DNA of 64,000 nucleotides from Armigeres subalbatus. Taxonomy: Eukaryota; Arthropoda; Insecta; Diptera; Culicidae. The notes below the pieces were generated by a model. The model was not told where the DNA came from. It ran no database searches and worked only from the letters and a program-made list of their open reading frames with translations. Made by a program: the position numbers and the translations under genes. This document shows positions 32,420 to 43,279 of the stretch, in pieces. The DNA lies in contig NC_085141.1 in NCBI RefSeq assembly GCF_024139115.2, forward strand, positions 399,058,042 through 399,122,041. Reading direction: 5' to 3'. Positions within the stretch are counted from its first letter, which is position 1; every line of letters begins with the position of its first letter.

Positions 32420-35400
32420 GTTGAACCATCGGAAGATTTCCTGGAATAAATTTCGAAGGAATTTATGCAAGAACTTCTGAAGGAAATCATGGAGGAATTC
32501 TTTAAGGATTTTCAGGAGGAATTTATGAGAAACTCCTAAGAAACTTCCGGAGAAACTTTTAAAAAAACTTCCGAAGAAATTCTTGGAGGAATTTTGATGG
32601 AATTTGTTAGATGTTAATTCCTAGAGAAACTTCCGGAGGAATTCCTGGAGGAACTTCCGAAGGAATACCTGGAGGAACTTCCGGAGGAATTCCTGGAGGA
32701 CATTCCGGAGAAACTCCTGGAGGAACTTCCGGGGGAATTCCTGGAGGTTCTTCCGGAGGAACTTCCGGAGGAATTCCTGGAGGACCTTCCGGAGGAATTG
32801 CGGAGGAACTTCCGAAAGAATTCCTGGAGGAACCTCCAGATGAATTCCTGGAGGAACTTAAGGAGGAATTCCTGGAGGAACTTCCGGAGGAATTCCTGGA
32901 GGAACTTCCGGAGGAAAACCTGGAGAAACTTCCGAAGGAAGTCCTGGAGGAACCTCCGGAGGAATTCCTGGAGGAACCTCCGCAGGAATTCCTGGAGGAA
33001 CCTCCGGAGGAACTTCCAGATGAAATCCTGGAGGAACCTCCGTAGGAATTCCTGGAGGAACTTCCGGAGGAATTCCTGGAGGAACTTCTAGAGGAATTCC
33101 TGGAGGAACTTCCGGAGGAATTCCTGGAGGAACTTCCGGAGGATCTTCCGGAGGAATTCCTGGAGGAACTCCCGGAGGATCTTCCGGAGGAATTCCTGGA
33201 GGAACTCCCGGAGGATCTTCCGGAGGAATTCCTGGAGGAACTTCCGGAGGAATTCCTGGAGGAACTTCCGGAGGAATTCCTGGAGGAACTTCCGGAGGAA
33301 TTCCTGGAGGAACTTCCGAAGAATTCCTGGAGGAACTTCCGGAGGAATTCCTGGAGGAACTTCCGGAGGAATTCCTGGAGGAACTTCCGGAGGAATTCCT
33401 GGAGGAACTTCCGGAGGAATTCCTGGAGGAACTTCCGGAGGAATTCCTGGAGGAATTCCTGGATGAACTTCCGGAGGAATTCCTGGAGGAACTTCCGGAG
33501 GAATTCCTGGAGGAACTTCCGGAGGAATTCCTGGAGGAACTTCCGGAGGAATTCCTGGAGGAACTTCCGGAGGAATTCCTGGAGGAACTTCCGGAGGAAT
33601 TCCTGGAGGAACTTCCGGAGGAATTCCTGGAGGAACTTCCGGAGGAATTCCTGGAGGAACTTCCGGAGGAATTCCTGGAGGAACTTCCGGAGGAATTCCT
33701 GGAGGAACTTCCGGAGGAATTCCTGGAGGAACTTCCGGAGGAATTCCTGGAGGAACTTCCGGAGGAATTCCTGGAGGAACTTCCGGAGGAATTCCTGGAG
33801 GAACTTCCGGAGGAATTCCTGGAGGAACTTCCGGAGGAATTCCTGGAGGAACTTCCGGAGGAATTCCTGGAGAAACTTTTGACGAATTCCTTGGGGAACT
33901 TCCGGACGAATTTCTGGTGGAACTTCCGGACGAATTTCTGGAGGAACTTCCGGAGGAATTCCTGGAGGAACTTCCAAGAAAATTCCTGGAGGAACTTCCG
34001 GAGGAATTCCTGGAGGAACTTCCGGAGGAATTCCTGGAGGAATTTCCGGAGGAATTCCTGGAGGAACTTCCGGAGGAATTCCTGGAGGAACTTCCGGAGG
34101 AATTCCTGGAGGAACTTCCGGAGGAATTCCTGGAGGAACTTCCGGAGGAATTTCTGGAGGAACTTCCGGAGGAATTCCTGGAGGAACTTCCGGAGGAATT
34201 TCTGGAGGAACTTCCGGAGGAATTTCTGGAGGAACTTCCGGAGGAATTCCTGGAGGAACTTCCGGAGGAATTCCTGGAGGAACTTCCGGAGGAATTCCTG
34301 GAGGAACTTCCGGAGGAATTCCTGGAGGAACTTCCGGAGGAATTCCTGGAGGAACTTTCGGAGGAATTCCTGGAGGAACTTCCGGAGGAATTCCTGGAGG
34401 AACTTCCGGAGGAATTCCTGGAGGAACTTCCGGAGGAATTCCTGGAGGAACTTCCGGAGGAATTCCTGGAGGAACTTCCGGAGGAATTCCTGGAGGAACT
34501 TCCGGAGGAATTCCTGGAGGAACTTCCGGAGGAATTCCTGGAGGAACTTCCGGAGGAATTCCTGGAGGAACTTCCGGAGGAATTCCTGGAGGAACTTCCG
34601 GAGGAATTCCTGGAGGAACTTCCGGAGGAATTCCTGGAGGAACTTCCGGAGGAATTCCTGGAGGAACTTCCGGAGGAATTCCTGGAGGAACTTCCGGAGG
34701 AATTCCTGGAGGAACTTCCGGAGGAATTCCTGGAGGAACTTCCGGAGGAATTCCTGGAGGAACTTCCGGAGGATTTCCTGGAGGAACTTCCGGAGGATTG
34801 CCTGGAGGAACTTCCGGAGGAATTCCTGGAGGAACTTCCGGAGGAATTCCTGGAGGAACTTCCGGAGGAATTCCTGGAGGAACTTCCGGAGGATTTCCTG
34901 GAGGAACTTCCGGAGGAATTCTTGGAGGAACTTCCGGAGGAATTCTTGGAGGAACTTCCGGAGGAATTCCTGGAGGAACTTCCGGAGGAATTCCTGGAGG
35001 AACTTCCGGAGGAATTCCTGGCGGAACTTCCGGAGGAATTCCTGGCGGAGCTTCCGGAGGAATTCCTGGAGGAACTTCCGGAGGATTTCCTGGAGGAACT
35101 TCCGGAGGAATTCCTGGAGAAACTTCCGGAAGAATTCCTGGACGAACTTCCGGAGGAATTCCTGGAGGAACTTCCGGAGGAATTCCTGGAGGAACTTCCG
35201 GAGGAATTCCTGGAGGAACTTCCGGAGGAATTCCTGGAGGAACTTCCGGAGGAATTCCTGGAGGAACTTCCGGAGGAATTCCTGGAGGAACTTCCGAGGA
35301 GTTCCTGGAGGAAATTTCGAAGGAATTGCTGGAGGAACTTCCGGAGGAATTCCTGGAGGAACTTCCGGAGGAATTCCTGGAGGAACTTCCGGAGGAACTT

Positions 35401-36300
35401 GCGGAGGAATTCCTGGAGGAACTTCCGGAGGAATTCCTGGAGGAACTTCCGGAGGAATTCCTGGAGGAACTTCCGGAGGAATTCCTGGAGGAACTTCCGG
35501 AAGAATTCCTGGAGGAACTTCCGGAGGAATTCCTGGAGGAGCTTCCGGAGGAATTCCTGGAGAAACTTCCGGAGGAATTCCTGGACGAACTGCCGGAGGA
35601 ATTCCTGGAGGAACTTCCGGAGGAATTCCTGGAGGAACTTCCGGAGGAATTCCTGGAGGAACTTCCGGAGGAACTTCCGGAGGAATTCCTGGAGGAACTT
35701 CCGGAGGAATTCCTGGAGGAACTTCCGGAGGAATTCCTGGAGGAACTTCCGGAGGAATTCCTGGAGGAACTTCCGGAGGAATTCCTGGAGGAACTTCCGG
35801 AGGAATTCCTGGAGGAACTTCCGGAGGAATTCCTGGAGGAACTTCCGGAGGAATTCCGGAGGAACTTCCGGAGGAATTCCTGAAGGAACTTCCGGAGGAA
35901 TTCCTGGAGGAACTTCCGGAGGAATTCCTGGAGGAACTTCCGGAGGAATTCCTGGAGGAACTTCCGGAGGAATTCCTGGAGGAACTTCCGGAGGAATTCC
36001 TGGAGGAACTTCCGGAGGAATTCCTGGAGGAACTTCCGGAGGAATTCCTGGAGGAACTTCCGAAGGAATTCCTGGAGGAACTTCCGAAGGAATTCCTGGA
36101 GGAACTTCCGAAGGAATTCCTGGAGGAACTTCCGAAGGAATTCCTGGAGGAACTTCCGGAGCAATTCCTGGAGGAACTTTCGGAGGAATTCCTGCAGGAG
36201 CTTTCGGAGGAATTTCTGGAGGAACTTCTGGAGGAGCTTCCCAGAGTACTTTCGGTGGAATATCTCGAGGTATGTCCAGAGGAATTTCTTAATGAACTTC
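32420..36300. repeat. Giant 24-bp minisatellite, about 150 copies
   Basis: The unit is two related 12-mers, GGAGGAATTCCT and GGAGGAACTTCC. It is most regular between 33,230 and 36,160, and degenerate at 32,420-32,620 and after 36,170. Each unit holds an EcoRI-type palindrome (GGAATTCC) and, across the unit junction, TCCGGA. The length is a multiple of 3 and no frame has a stop, so all six frames stay open for kilobases, encoding octads such as [16 protein letters not shown] and RNSWRNFR, and on the other strand [16 protein letters not shown] and SSSRNSSG. Local variants include three 48-bp blocks with GGATCTTCC at 33,130-33,230. I treat it as non-coding. Confidence 0.97.
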
Positions 36301-36690
36301 CTAACGAACTTGTGGAGGAGCTTCCTGAGGAATTCGTTGAAGAACTTTTGAAGAACTCCGTGGAAATTTTGGTGCTTGAAACTGATTCACGCCGACAGAT
36401 GAAAATGATCTATCACGCCGCCGCCAGTAAAATTTCGATCGGCTCACAGGTCTACTCAAAAACCGCTTCAGAGTTTCTATCGGCGAAGTTTTCAAGTAGG
36501 GAACAAGACACGTATCTGTTGATACGAATAATTGTAGTGAAAATAAATATTAGAAGAAAATGTGATTATTATTTGTTATCAGTATTTTTTTCTTACTGAG
36601 GAGTCCTGTGTACTCCGAGTGGTGCGAAGGGCTGACTTTAAAGGTCTCCATGCTGGGAAATTGCCTGCTATCGCCTTATGGTGACTATAC
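36300..36690. other. Flank of the minisatellite
   Basis: The array decays until about 36,360. The rest has no recognisable feature. Confidence 0.4.
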
Positions 36691-37143
36691 AATTGGGTCC
36701 TAAAATGAAGAATCGATATTCGATTTTCTTTCAGGGAACGATAAAGGTAATCATCCTGAACGCGTCAGTTTTTCTTTCGATTCAAAAATCGAAAAGAACA
36801 TTGTTTAATTTGAAATTAAAAAATAGATGAAAAATGCTTCCTCGACATTTTTGGTCTTGTTTGACGTACGGAATAATATGATTCAAACGCACTTGCAAAA
36901 CACTGCAGGGCAATTGACTCAACCTTTGACAGTTAATATATGGGCCTGACGTTTTGGGCTGATGGTTCATTCGTTCTGAAATGTTGCACAGCCCAAAATT
37001 TGCCTTAAAATGTCTTAAACACAAAAATATTATTTTTACTAATTTAGAGTTTTATCAGAATTTTTATAACATCGGTTCAGGTATTCTTGACCGATGCACT
37101 ATAGTTTGCAACCATAAAAGAGGCAGGGCTTTAGGACCCAATT
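36691..37143. mobile_element. 453-bp TIR element
   Basis: AATTGGGTCCTAAA at the left end and TTTAGGACCCAATT at the right end form a perfect 14-bp TIR. The interior encodes nothing recognisable. No clear target duplication is visible. Confidence 0.7.
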
Positions 37144-37190
37144 AAGCCACAAATCGGCCATAATAGAAACCACATTCTTTTTCCAGTAAT
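37143..37190 (+). mobile_element. Truncated relative of the 6,470-6,734 MITE
   Basis: AAGCCACAAATCGGCCATAA and ACCACATTCTTTTTCCAGTA match the subterminal part of that MITE. The other end is missing. Confidence 0.5.
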
Positions 37191-37730
37191 TTTGCACGAA
37201 TTGAGAGCAAAGCGTCAGACGCACCAAGACCGGTGAATGATCTTAGTTCTGAAATTAGGTGAAGTGGCCGAGCGCAAGCTAGCCGGATGGATTATAGGAA
37301 GTCGACCCAAGAGGTCTTGGGTGACGACCCCGAGGTGCGGTCATTAGGGGTGGAAGTGACCCTCAAGTGCAAGCAACTGAACGAGGTCACGATCGCGGAC
37401 GACGTCGTTTCTGCCGTCAGAGAGTAGTGTGGTACAGAGGTCGAGAAGACTCCATAGTGACCATTTAGCAATGGGCATTAAGGTCAACTACGGTGTGCAG
37501 CATCCGAGGGCGGGAAATCTCTGTCAGGACCGTGGGTGGAGGACCAATCACTTCGACAGCGAAGTTTTCACCGTGGCCCTAGGGCTGGCAGCCAACACTG
37601 ACAGTCTGAGTGGGGATGCGCTGGTAGCTGTCCTAACACGCGCGTGCGACGCCACCATGCCAAGGATAGCCCTGTCGAGAAACCCGATATATTGCTGAAG
37701 TGCCGAGATTGCATCTCTTCGATCAGCCTA

Positions 37731-37951
37731 GGCCACTCCTGACGGAATCCAATTTTTAAAGTACTCGTGTTTTCAAGGGCACACCATTCGATACGGCAGC
37801 AACGCACAACTGTCATTTTTATTTTTTCAGTTTTGCTGCGTCGCAGCATGCGTGAGAAAATAAAAATGACAGTTGTGCGTTGCTTCCGTATCGAATGATG
37901 TGCCCTTGAAAACGCGAGTACCTTGAAAATTGGATTCCGTCAGGAGTGACC
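37731..37951. mobile_element. 221-bp palindromic MITE in the R1 relic
   Basis: CACTCCTGACGGAATCCAAT and GTGTTTTCAAGGGCACACCA on the left face nearly perfect complements on the right, ending GTCAGGAGTGACC. The arms are about 95 bp. TTAA follows the right end; the left side reads CCTA. A second copy is at 44,626-44,764. It inserted after the LINE, as it splits its coding sequence. Confidence 0.9.
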
Positions 37952-38740
37952 TTAAGACTAGACGAAGGGTACAACGTGCCTGCTAAATTGACCCTCAACA
38001 AGGCCATTAAGTGCATCAAGAAAGCATGTTTCGACAACCTGTGCGAGGTAGCCAATGCGAATCCGTGGGGTGACACCTACATGATTGTGAAGGCCAAACC
38101 AGAGGGGGCTCTTCATACCCCGAGCGGTAGCAGGATAGGTTGGCGAGGTTTATCAAGGTACTTTTCCCGTACCGTCCCATGCGTCCCTGGTCTCATGCTA
38201 ATTCCCTGGCATCGAACAAGGCTCAAGGCAGCAATCATTGCTAACCCGAACATGTTCAGACTGGCTATGCAGAGATGCCTCGATGAGTGTAGTTTTACCC
38301 TGAGACGAGACCTTCAAAAACGCCTTCATTTTCCTTGTTTTGACACTTGTTCTTCTTTTCATCACAGTTGATTATCGACGCTCAATTGAGTGTTTCACCT
38401 AAATCCCGGGTAGAATCTTCTGAGCACAATAAAAGTGTGTGCAATTTACGAATTTGTAAACTTATTTTTATAAGATTTTCCTAACGGGAATAAAACACAT
38501 ATAACACAACAGCGCAAGCTGGGATGCCATCGCGCTCTCGTTACACAGACTAAGCCTGCCGGTGGGTATGTACCGAGTTGCCGGTCAGAAAAGCGTTCCT
38601 ATTACTGCAGGAGTTACGCAAGTTTTAACGCTGGGCTTGGTATTATGGAACCTTATGTACGACGGGGTTCAGAAACTAAAGTTTCCTCCGGGTGTCACAA
38701 CCGTCAGTCGGTATAACAGGCAGTGATTCATGTGGATGTG

Positions 38741-39679
38741 CACGGTTGTTTGCGAAAACCCATTAATGGGTGAAAAAACACCCATTTTCGGTAGAAGTGT
38801 CTCTCCCCATTTAATGGGTAAATCCAGTTTACTCATTAATGGGTAAAAGAGGTTTCCGTCAATAAATGGGTATTATTTTACCCATCGAGCAAAAACAAAT
38901 TTGATTCAAAATGGGTAAATAAATACCCATTTTTGAAAACGAATTTGTCTCGCTGAAAGCGAGTTTTTCCTAATTTATCAGAAATTTTTCATGTGAAATA
39001 AAAATCAGTAAAATTTAAATTTTATTCAACAAATGTATCTACAAAAAGTCAGTACATGCATATCAGATCCTTCTTTATGATCTCTTTTCGGATGCTCCGC
39101 AACCAGAGCTGATTATCTTGTCATATGCCCTGTATGCTGTTTCCGGATGCTGGTCCGCTTCCAACAGGGTTCATTTTCTCGAGGGTAGATCAGGTCAAAA
39201 ATCATTAGCCTGTACGGTAAGATTTGATTTTATAATACTAAGATAAATATTATTAGAAGATTTAATACAAGGACTTACTTTTTCTGGACTTTCCTTTTAC
39301 GTTCCTGAATTATGATTATTGCGGGTTGTCCAGACTGGAATGTAGAATGGAAATACTTTTTTCCGGTATTCCGATACCCGCTGACCTGTATGATATAGTG
39401 AATTTTAATAATATGTTTGAATATTATATGAAAATGTCGCATACCTACGATTACGAGCGAAGGAACTGGAGACACATGAATTCGTAAGTGATTACAACTA
39501 TTTTTTCACCCATTAATGGGTAAAAAAATTCACATTTTTTAACGTCGAATATATTTTTATAATGGGTATTTTTTAACCCATTGCATGATTGAGAAATTCC
39601 CCCATTTTGTGACAGATAGTAATGGTATTTGAAAATGGGTGTTTTTTCACCCATCAATGGGTTTTCGCAAACAACCGTG
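38741..39679. mobile_element. Fold-back element with CCCATTAATGGGTAAA arms
   Basis: CACGGTTGTTTGCGAAAACC with CATTAATGGGTG at the left edge faces CACCCATCAATGG with GTTTTCGCAAACAACCGTG at the right. Both arms (38,741-38,940; 39,498-39,679) are strewn with ATGGGTA words and their complements, some of them palindromic (CCCATTAATGGG). The core (38,940-39,497) has features of a spliced minus-strand transcript: GTATGC...CATACAG, GTAAGT...TACAG and AATAAA near 39,022-39,027. No long protein results from joining these exons. It sits between RT fragments of the R1 relic. Confidence 0.85.
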
Positions 39680-40124
39680 TGAGTAAAGTCGCGATCATAT
39701 CAAAGCGAAGTTTGAAGCTCCTTGGGGTCATAATAGACGACCTTCGCCAGCCATGTCGACTATGCGTGCAAGCGGACTTCGACTGCTGCAGAGTGAGCAT
39801 CCAAGTAAGCCTCGCATGGTATGTCAGAAGTGAGAACCTAAGTACCTAAGTCCCACACGGTGCGTTAGCGTGTTTCAGAGGGTGTGTCACAGAGAGCACC
39901 CAAGTAAGCCTCATACGGGATGAGTGCCTGTGTGAATGTGAATAAGCGAGTATAGTAAGTACTGCATATCCCCCAGAAGTAATTCTGGAAGGCAGTTCCT
40001 GGCGGAGCCCAAGGTGAGTATGGTCGGTATTACCTTTACTGGTCGAGTCCGACCCTCCAGTGCACATGGCAACTACTAAGCACGTGTACTGGGTCATACG
40101 TAAATGCATTCTTTCTTGTGAAAA

Positions 40125-40170
40125 AAAAGTAGGAGATGTAATGCCAATGAAGAAGAAGGTGTTCTAGTGA
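40125..40170 (+). mobile_element. Feilai-like SINE 3' tail
   Basis: GGAGATGTAATGCCAATGAA with GAAGAAGG matches the 3' end of the SINE family. It follows directly on the A run of the LINE relic. Only the tail is present. Confidence 0.6.
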
Positions 40171-41034
40171 ATTCAATTTCGTAGAATTAAAATTATAGCT
40201 GCCCAATCCAAGTATATTACTTAGTATATCAATTTATTGACCTTTTATTGAACGAAATAAAAGAAAACATGAATCACCGAAAAAACAAAAATCGGCAAAG
40301 TTTTGTTAAAATGCCATTTCTTTTTCTCTGCTTTACACCAATAATTGCGGTAGTGTTCCTATAGTTCCGAGTCCCATATGAGAACAATGGGACCAATAAT
40401 TGCAGGTATCATGTAATAATGGATTCTGTTGCGATTGGATCAATCTTCGTTTGAAACATAGTTGATGAGCTTTGGAGTGCACACTTAGGGCAAGTAGAAT
40501 AAAATACGTTCACCATCTCTGGAAGGTTTTTCCCTTCGCCAAAAGGTCCTCTAGTTTGCCTACTTCGGTTGCTCACTTCACATCTTTCGAGCGATATCAG
40601 CGGTAGGAATGAAGATTTGAATCTGTAAGATAATGGTATTTGGGGGTAATCAAGATTGACCACTAGGAAAGGGTATTGGTCGAACCGAATTTTAGCCAGC
40701 GACCGTTCGAGTGTCCCCTAAGAAGCAAATCGAGAATTAGTCTGGCAAATAGAACTCGACCGGGGGTCTTCCGAATACTGGAAGTGGCGTTTAAACCACC
40801 GATTTTTAAAATACCTCTGAACGATTTGCTAACGGTTATACAATACAAATTGCAATAATGTATATAAATTGTGTAAGAATATGATGAACTTTTTCACCAA
40901 GATGCTAACAAGGGTTCTAAAGGCCACTGTACCGGGTGCTTTGTTGTATTATCGTAGAAAGCGTAGGGTGTGAAGAATGTTTTCAAGTCTCAATGTCTCA
41001 AAAGTTTAGTATTCAATAAATTCTATTAGACTTT
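40170..41034. other. Intergenic stretch downstream of the second phosphatase gene
   Basis: An 84-codon frame on the minus strand (40,409-40,663) contains a CPKC motif but nothing I can identify. I see no repeat and no RNA gene. Confidence 0.35.
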
Positions 41035-42948
41035 TCAAAACAGTTTTAAAAACAATGAAAACATAATACAAATGAATAATTTTGGAGAAACACTACTGAT
41101 GGATCTAGCACCACCCAATGAGGGCCGCTCCTTTTGTAAACACTCTTCGTTTAATCGCTTGGCCGGTCCCATGCAGCCTGCGTAACTCATCACATAGGCA
41201 ATGTAGTTCTGCTCGAAAGTTCCCCTAACAAGGCTTGATCCGGGGCCGGTCGCAAATACGGCTACATCCTCCCCTCCATGCGTTTCATCACTTAGGTAAA
41301 ACCCTGATAGATGATGGTAATTCACAGCAGATCGATCCATAGTTTCCACTGGAATCCAAGTGCCTAAGTTAGACAGCTGGTCTGAGGTACCGTTGACGCG
41401 ATGTGTTTTAAACCCCGGTCCGTTCGCGTACGATATCGTTTCGTACGGCTCCTTGTCCGGACGGCTCGCAAACCCTGCATAATAGAGAATATATTTTTTA
41501 CAAGATCTTCCAATATAAACATGCAATATTTACCTAAAATGTCATTACCCCTATCTGGATACCCGTTGAACGTCATCGAGTGCGAATGGTCAGCTGTGAT
41601 CATAATAAGGGTGTCATCCAAGTTAACCATCCCCAATGCCCGTTCAACAGCGCGATCCAGTTCGACCACCTCACGCAGCGCCAAATGCGCATGGTTCTGA
41701 TGATGGCCATGATCGATTCTTCCACCTTCAACCATCAACACAAATCCCTCCGAATGCTTTCGCTTCAGTACCCTAATTGCCTTTTCAGTCATATCTGCCA
41801 ATGATGGTTCTCCTTCTTCACTCGTATCCCGTACCCGTTCGAATGACATGTGGTTATCAGCGAACAGTCCCAAGAGGTAGTCCAAATCATCTACCTCAGC
41901 GTCCATCAACTCGGCCGTGTTCCAAACGTAAGCCGCTGACGACCCAGCCTTGCTTAATAACCAATCCTTCACCAAGTTTCGGCCATCTTCTCTAACACAG
42001 GTGTTATCAACGGCTCCAGTCAGCGTGAACGTCGGCTTCGTATGTTCCGGAATTGATGCACCGAACGGAGATCGACCACCACCCAAAATTACGTTCATCT
42101 TACTTCCAGGAGCATTCTCCACCAACTGTCGAGCGATGTCTTTGGTTTTATTTCGCGCATTCGACGGAATTTTACTCTCACACTCCCAACTTCTGTCCGA
42201 GGAATGTGCGTACGTTGCCGCTGGAGTTGCATGTGTAACTGTAGTCGTAGTCACGATCCCGGTACGTTTACCCACGGCCTGCGCCCACTCCATAATATTC
42301 GAAACGCTTGTGGCCAGCTCGTTGTCCACCGTTGCTGAGTAGTCGACCCCGATGTATCCGGACTTGGTCTTCACCCCGGTAAACATGGCCGTAGCCGTGC
42401 CTGCCGAATCCGGCACCTGCCGATCTGTGTTGTACGTCTTCGAGAAGCCCGTATTCTCAAAGTGATCGAAGCTTAGGTTTTCCTCCTCGCCCGATCGGCC
42501 CGCCAGTTGACCTTTGTAAATGCGCCCGGTGCTGAGGGATGCAATGCCCATGCCATCGCCGATGAAGATGATCACATTCCGCGCAACTCCTGCGCCATTC
42601 ACCCTGTGTGGTTCGTACTGGAGAACTCGCTTCAGGTAGGATTCGGCATGCTGGCGCCAGAACAGCGCATCTATAAAAAAAATTAAAGCGAAATGTTCAT
42701 GACGACGAATGTAGTTTATCAAAAAATAGCGAAATGGCAATATTCATCCACGATTCTTCTATGCAATCCCTAGATTCTCCAATCGAATCTGGATATTTTC
42801 AATATACAAATGTTTCACTAGTCTACAATTGTATATGTTACTCACCATCCTTGTTGGGTGATTTGAACACACCACCAATAACTACACTAATATCACAGAT
42901 AAGAAGCCCCAAAAAGCTAAAAAGTACCAATTTCCATAGGATGAACAT
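41035..42948 (-). CDS. Membrane-bound alkaline phosphatase (GPI-anchored), compact paralogue
   Basis: Same enzyme class as the gene at 14,111-24,957: extracellular phosphomonoesterase held by a lipid anchor. Coding exons are 42,948-42,846, 42,670-41,534 and 41,474-41,035, giving 559 residues. Introns are 175 nt (G|GTGAGT ... ATAG|AT) and 59 nt (G|GTAAAT ... GCAG|G). Exon 1 and exon 2 have exactly the lengths of the paralogue, 103 and 1,137 nt. A signal peptide (WKLVLFSFLGLLIC) is followed by GDGMG, VPDSAGTATA with the Ser nucleophile, the canonical RIDHGHHQNHAH metal site, TADHSHS and THGGEDVAVFA. A hydrophobic C-terminus (LFICIMFSLFLKLF) follows a Ser-rich stretch, as for GPI attachment. All catalytic residues I can check are present, so the gene looks functional. 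Confidence 0.96.
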
Positions 42949-43140
42949 TATTCTTGAGGGGTGTAAAACTGTTTCAAATGCTAACAGGTTTATGAAATTC
43001 ATTAAAGAAATTCAAACATAGAAACACTAATCCATTATTTTTAAGTTGTGAAAACAATTTCAAAGGACAACGGCTATGGTGGTCTCAAAATCCTTCCGTA
43101 ACGTCTTTCAACGACTACAAGCCACCCCAGCAATGCGAGG

Positions 43141-43149
43141 ACTTAAATA
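43141..43149 (-). promoter_or_regulatory. TATTTAAGT TATA-like box of the compact phosphatase gene
   Basis: The octamer TATTTAAG is shared with the other phosphatase gene, at about 200 bases from the start codon here. No clear TCAGT initiator follows; transcription probably starts near 43,115-43,120. Confidence 0.5.
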
Positions 43150-43226
43150 TTAAAGCTTACATAGTGTACAGTATGTCCATAACAGAGAAGTTAATTTTTA
43201 TTCCCCCAATAAATCTTTCCATGAAA

Positions 43227-43276
43227 GATTCACCGTGAGTAGCACGTGATCAATAAAACTTTTGTGCTGAAGTAAG
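43227..43276 (-). promoter_or_regulatory. Conserved upstream block of the compact phosphatase gene
   Basis: In plus-strand reading GATTCACC, AGCACGTGA and ACTTTTGTGCTGAAG repeat the words at 25,488-25,536 in the same order, with the CACGTG E-box at 43,243-43,248. Here the block lies about 80 bp upstream of the TATA box, against about 240 bp in the paralogue. Confidence 0.6.
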
Positions 43277-43279
43277 ATT

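Larger units (their letters stand above)
37215..40125 (+). pseudogene. Second R1-clade LINE, heavily decayed, split by two insertions
   Basis: Fragments in order on the plus strand: an ORF1 piece, DPEVRSLGVEVTLKCKQLNE (37,328-37,390), that aligns with NVRALTQEAVVECRDLDE of the copy at 2,154-3,554; endonuclease end with HSDHLAMGIKVNYG (about 37,450); ARACDATMP-like and SAEIASLR (to 37,725); linker LDEGYNVPAKLTLNKAIKCI and ANPWGDTY (37,960-38,090); RT palm WNLMYDGVQKLKFPPGVTT (38,650-38,706); and SKRSLKLLGVIIDD (39,700-39,740). The ORF1-endonuclease junction is deleted. A MITE splits it at 37,731-37,951 and a fold-back element at 38,741-39,679. A GC-rich 3' region ends in an A run near 40,120. 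Confidence 0.85.

Noticed and set aside
20030..36300. Regular repeats considered as CRISPR arrays
   Set aside because: The units are contiguous with no unique spacers, and the DNA is eukaryotic.
32607..36599. Very long open frames on both strands (up to 1,185 residues)
   Set aside because: They are products of a 24-bp repeat without stop codons. All six frames are open, and the peptide changes whenever the repeat phase shifts, with no domain, signal peptide or splice context.
40409..40663. 84-codon frame with a CPKC motif
   Set aside because: One Cys pair is not enough for a domain, there is no partner exon, and no family is recognised.
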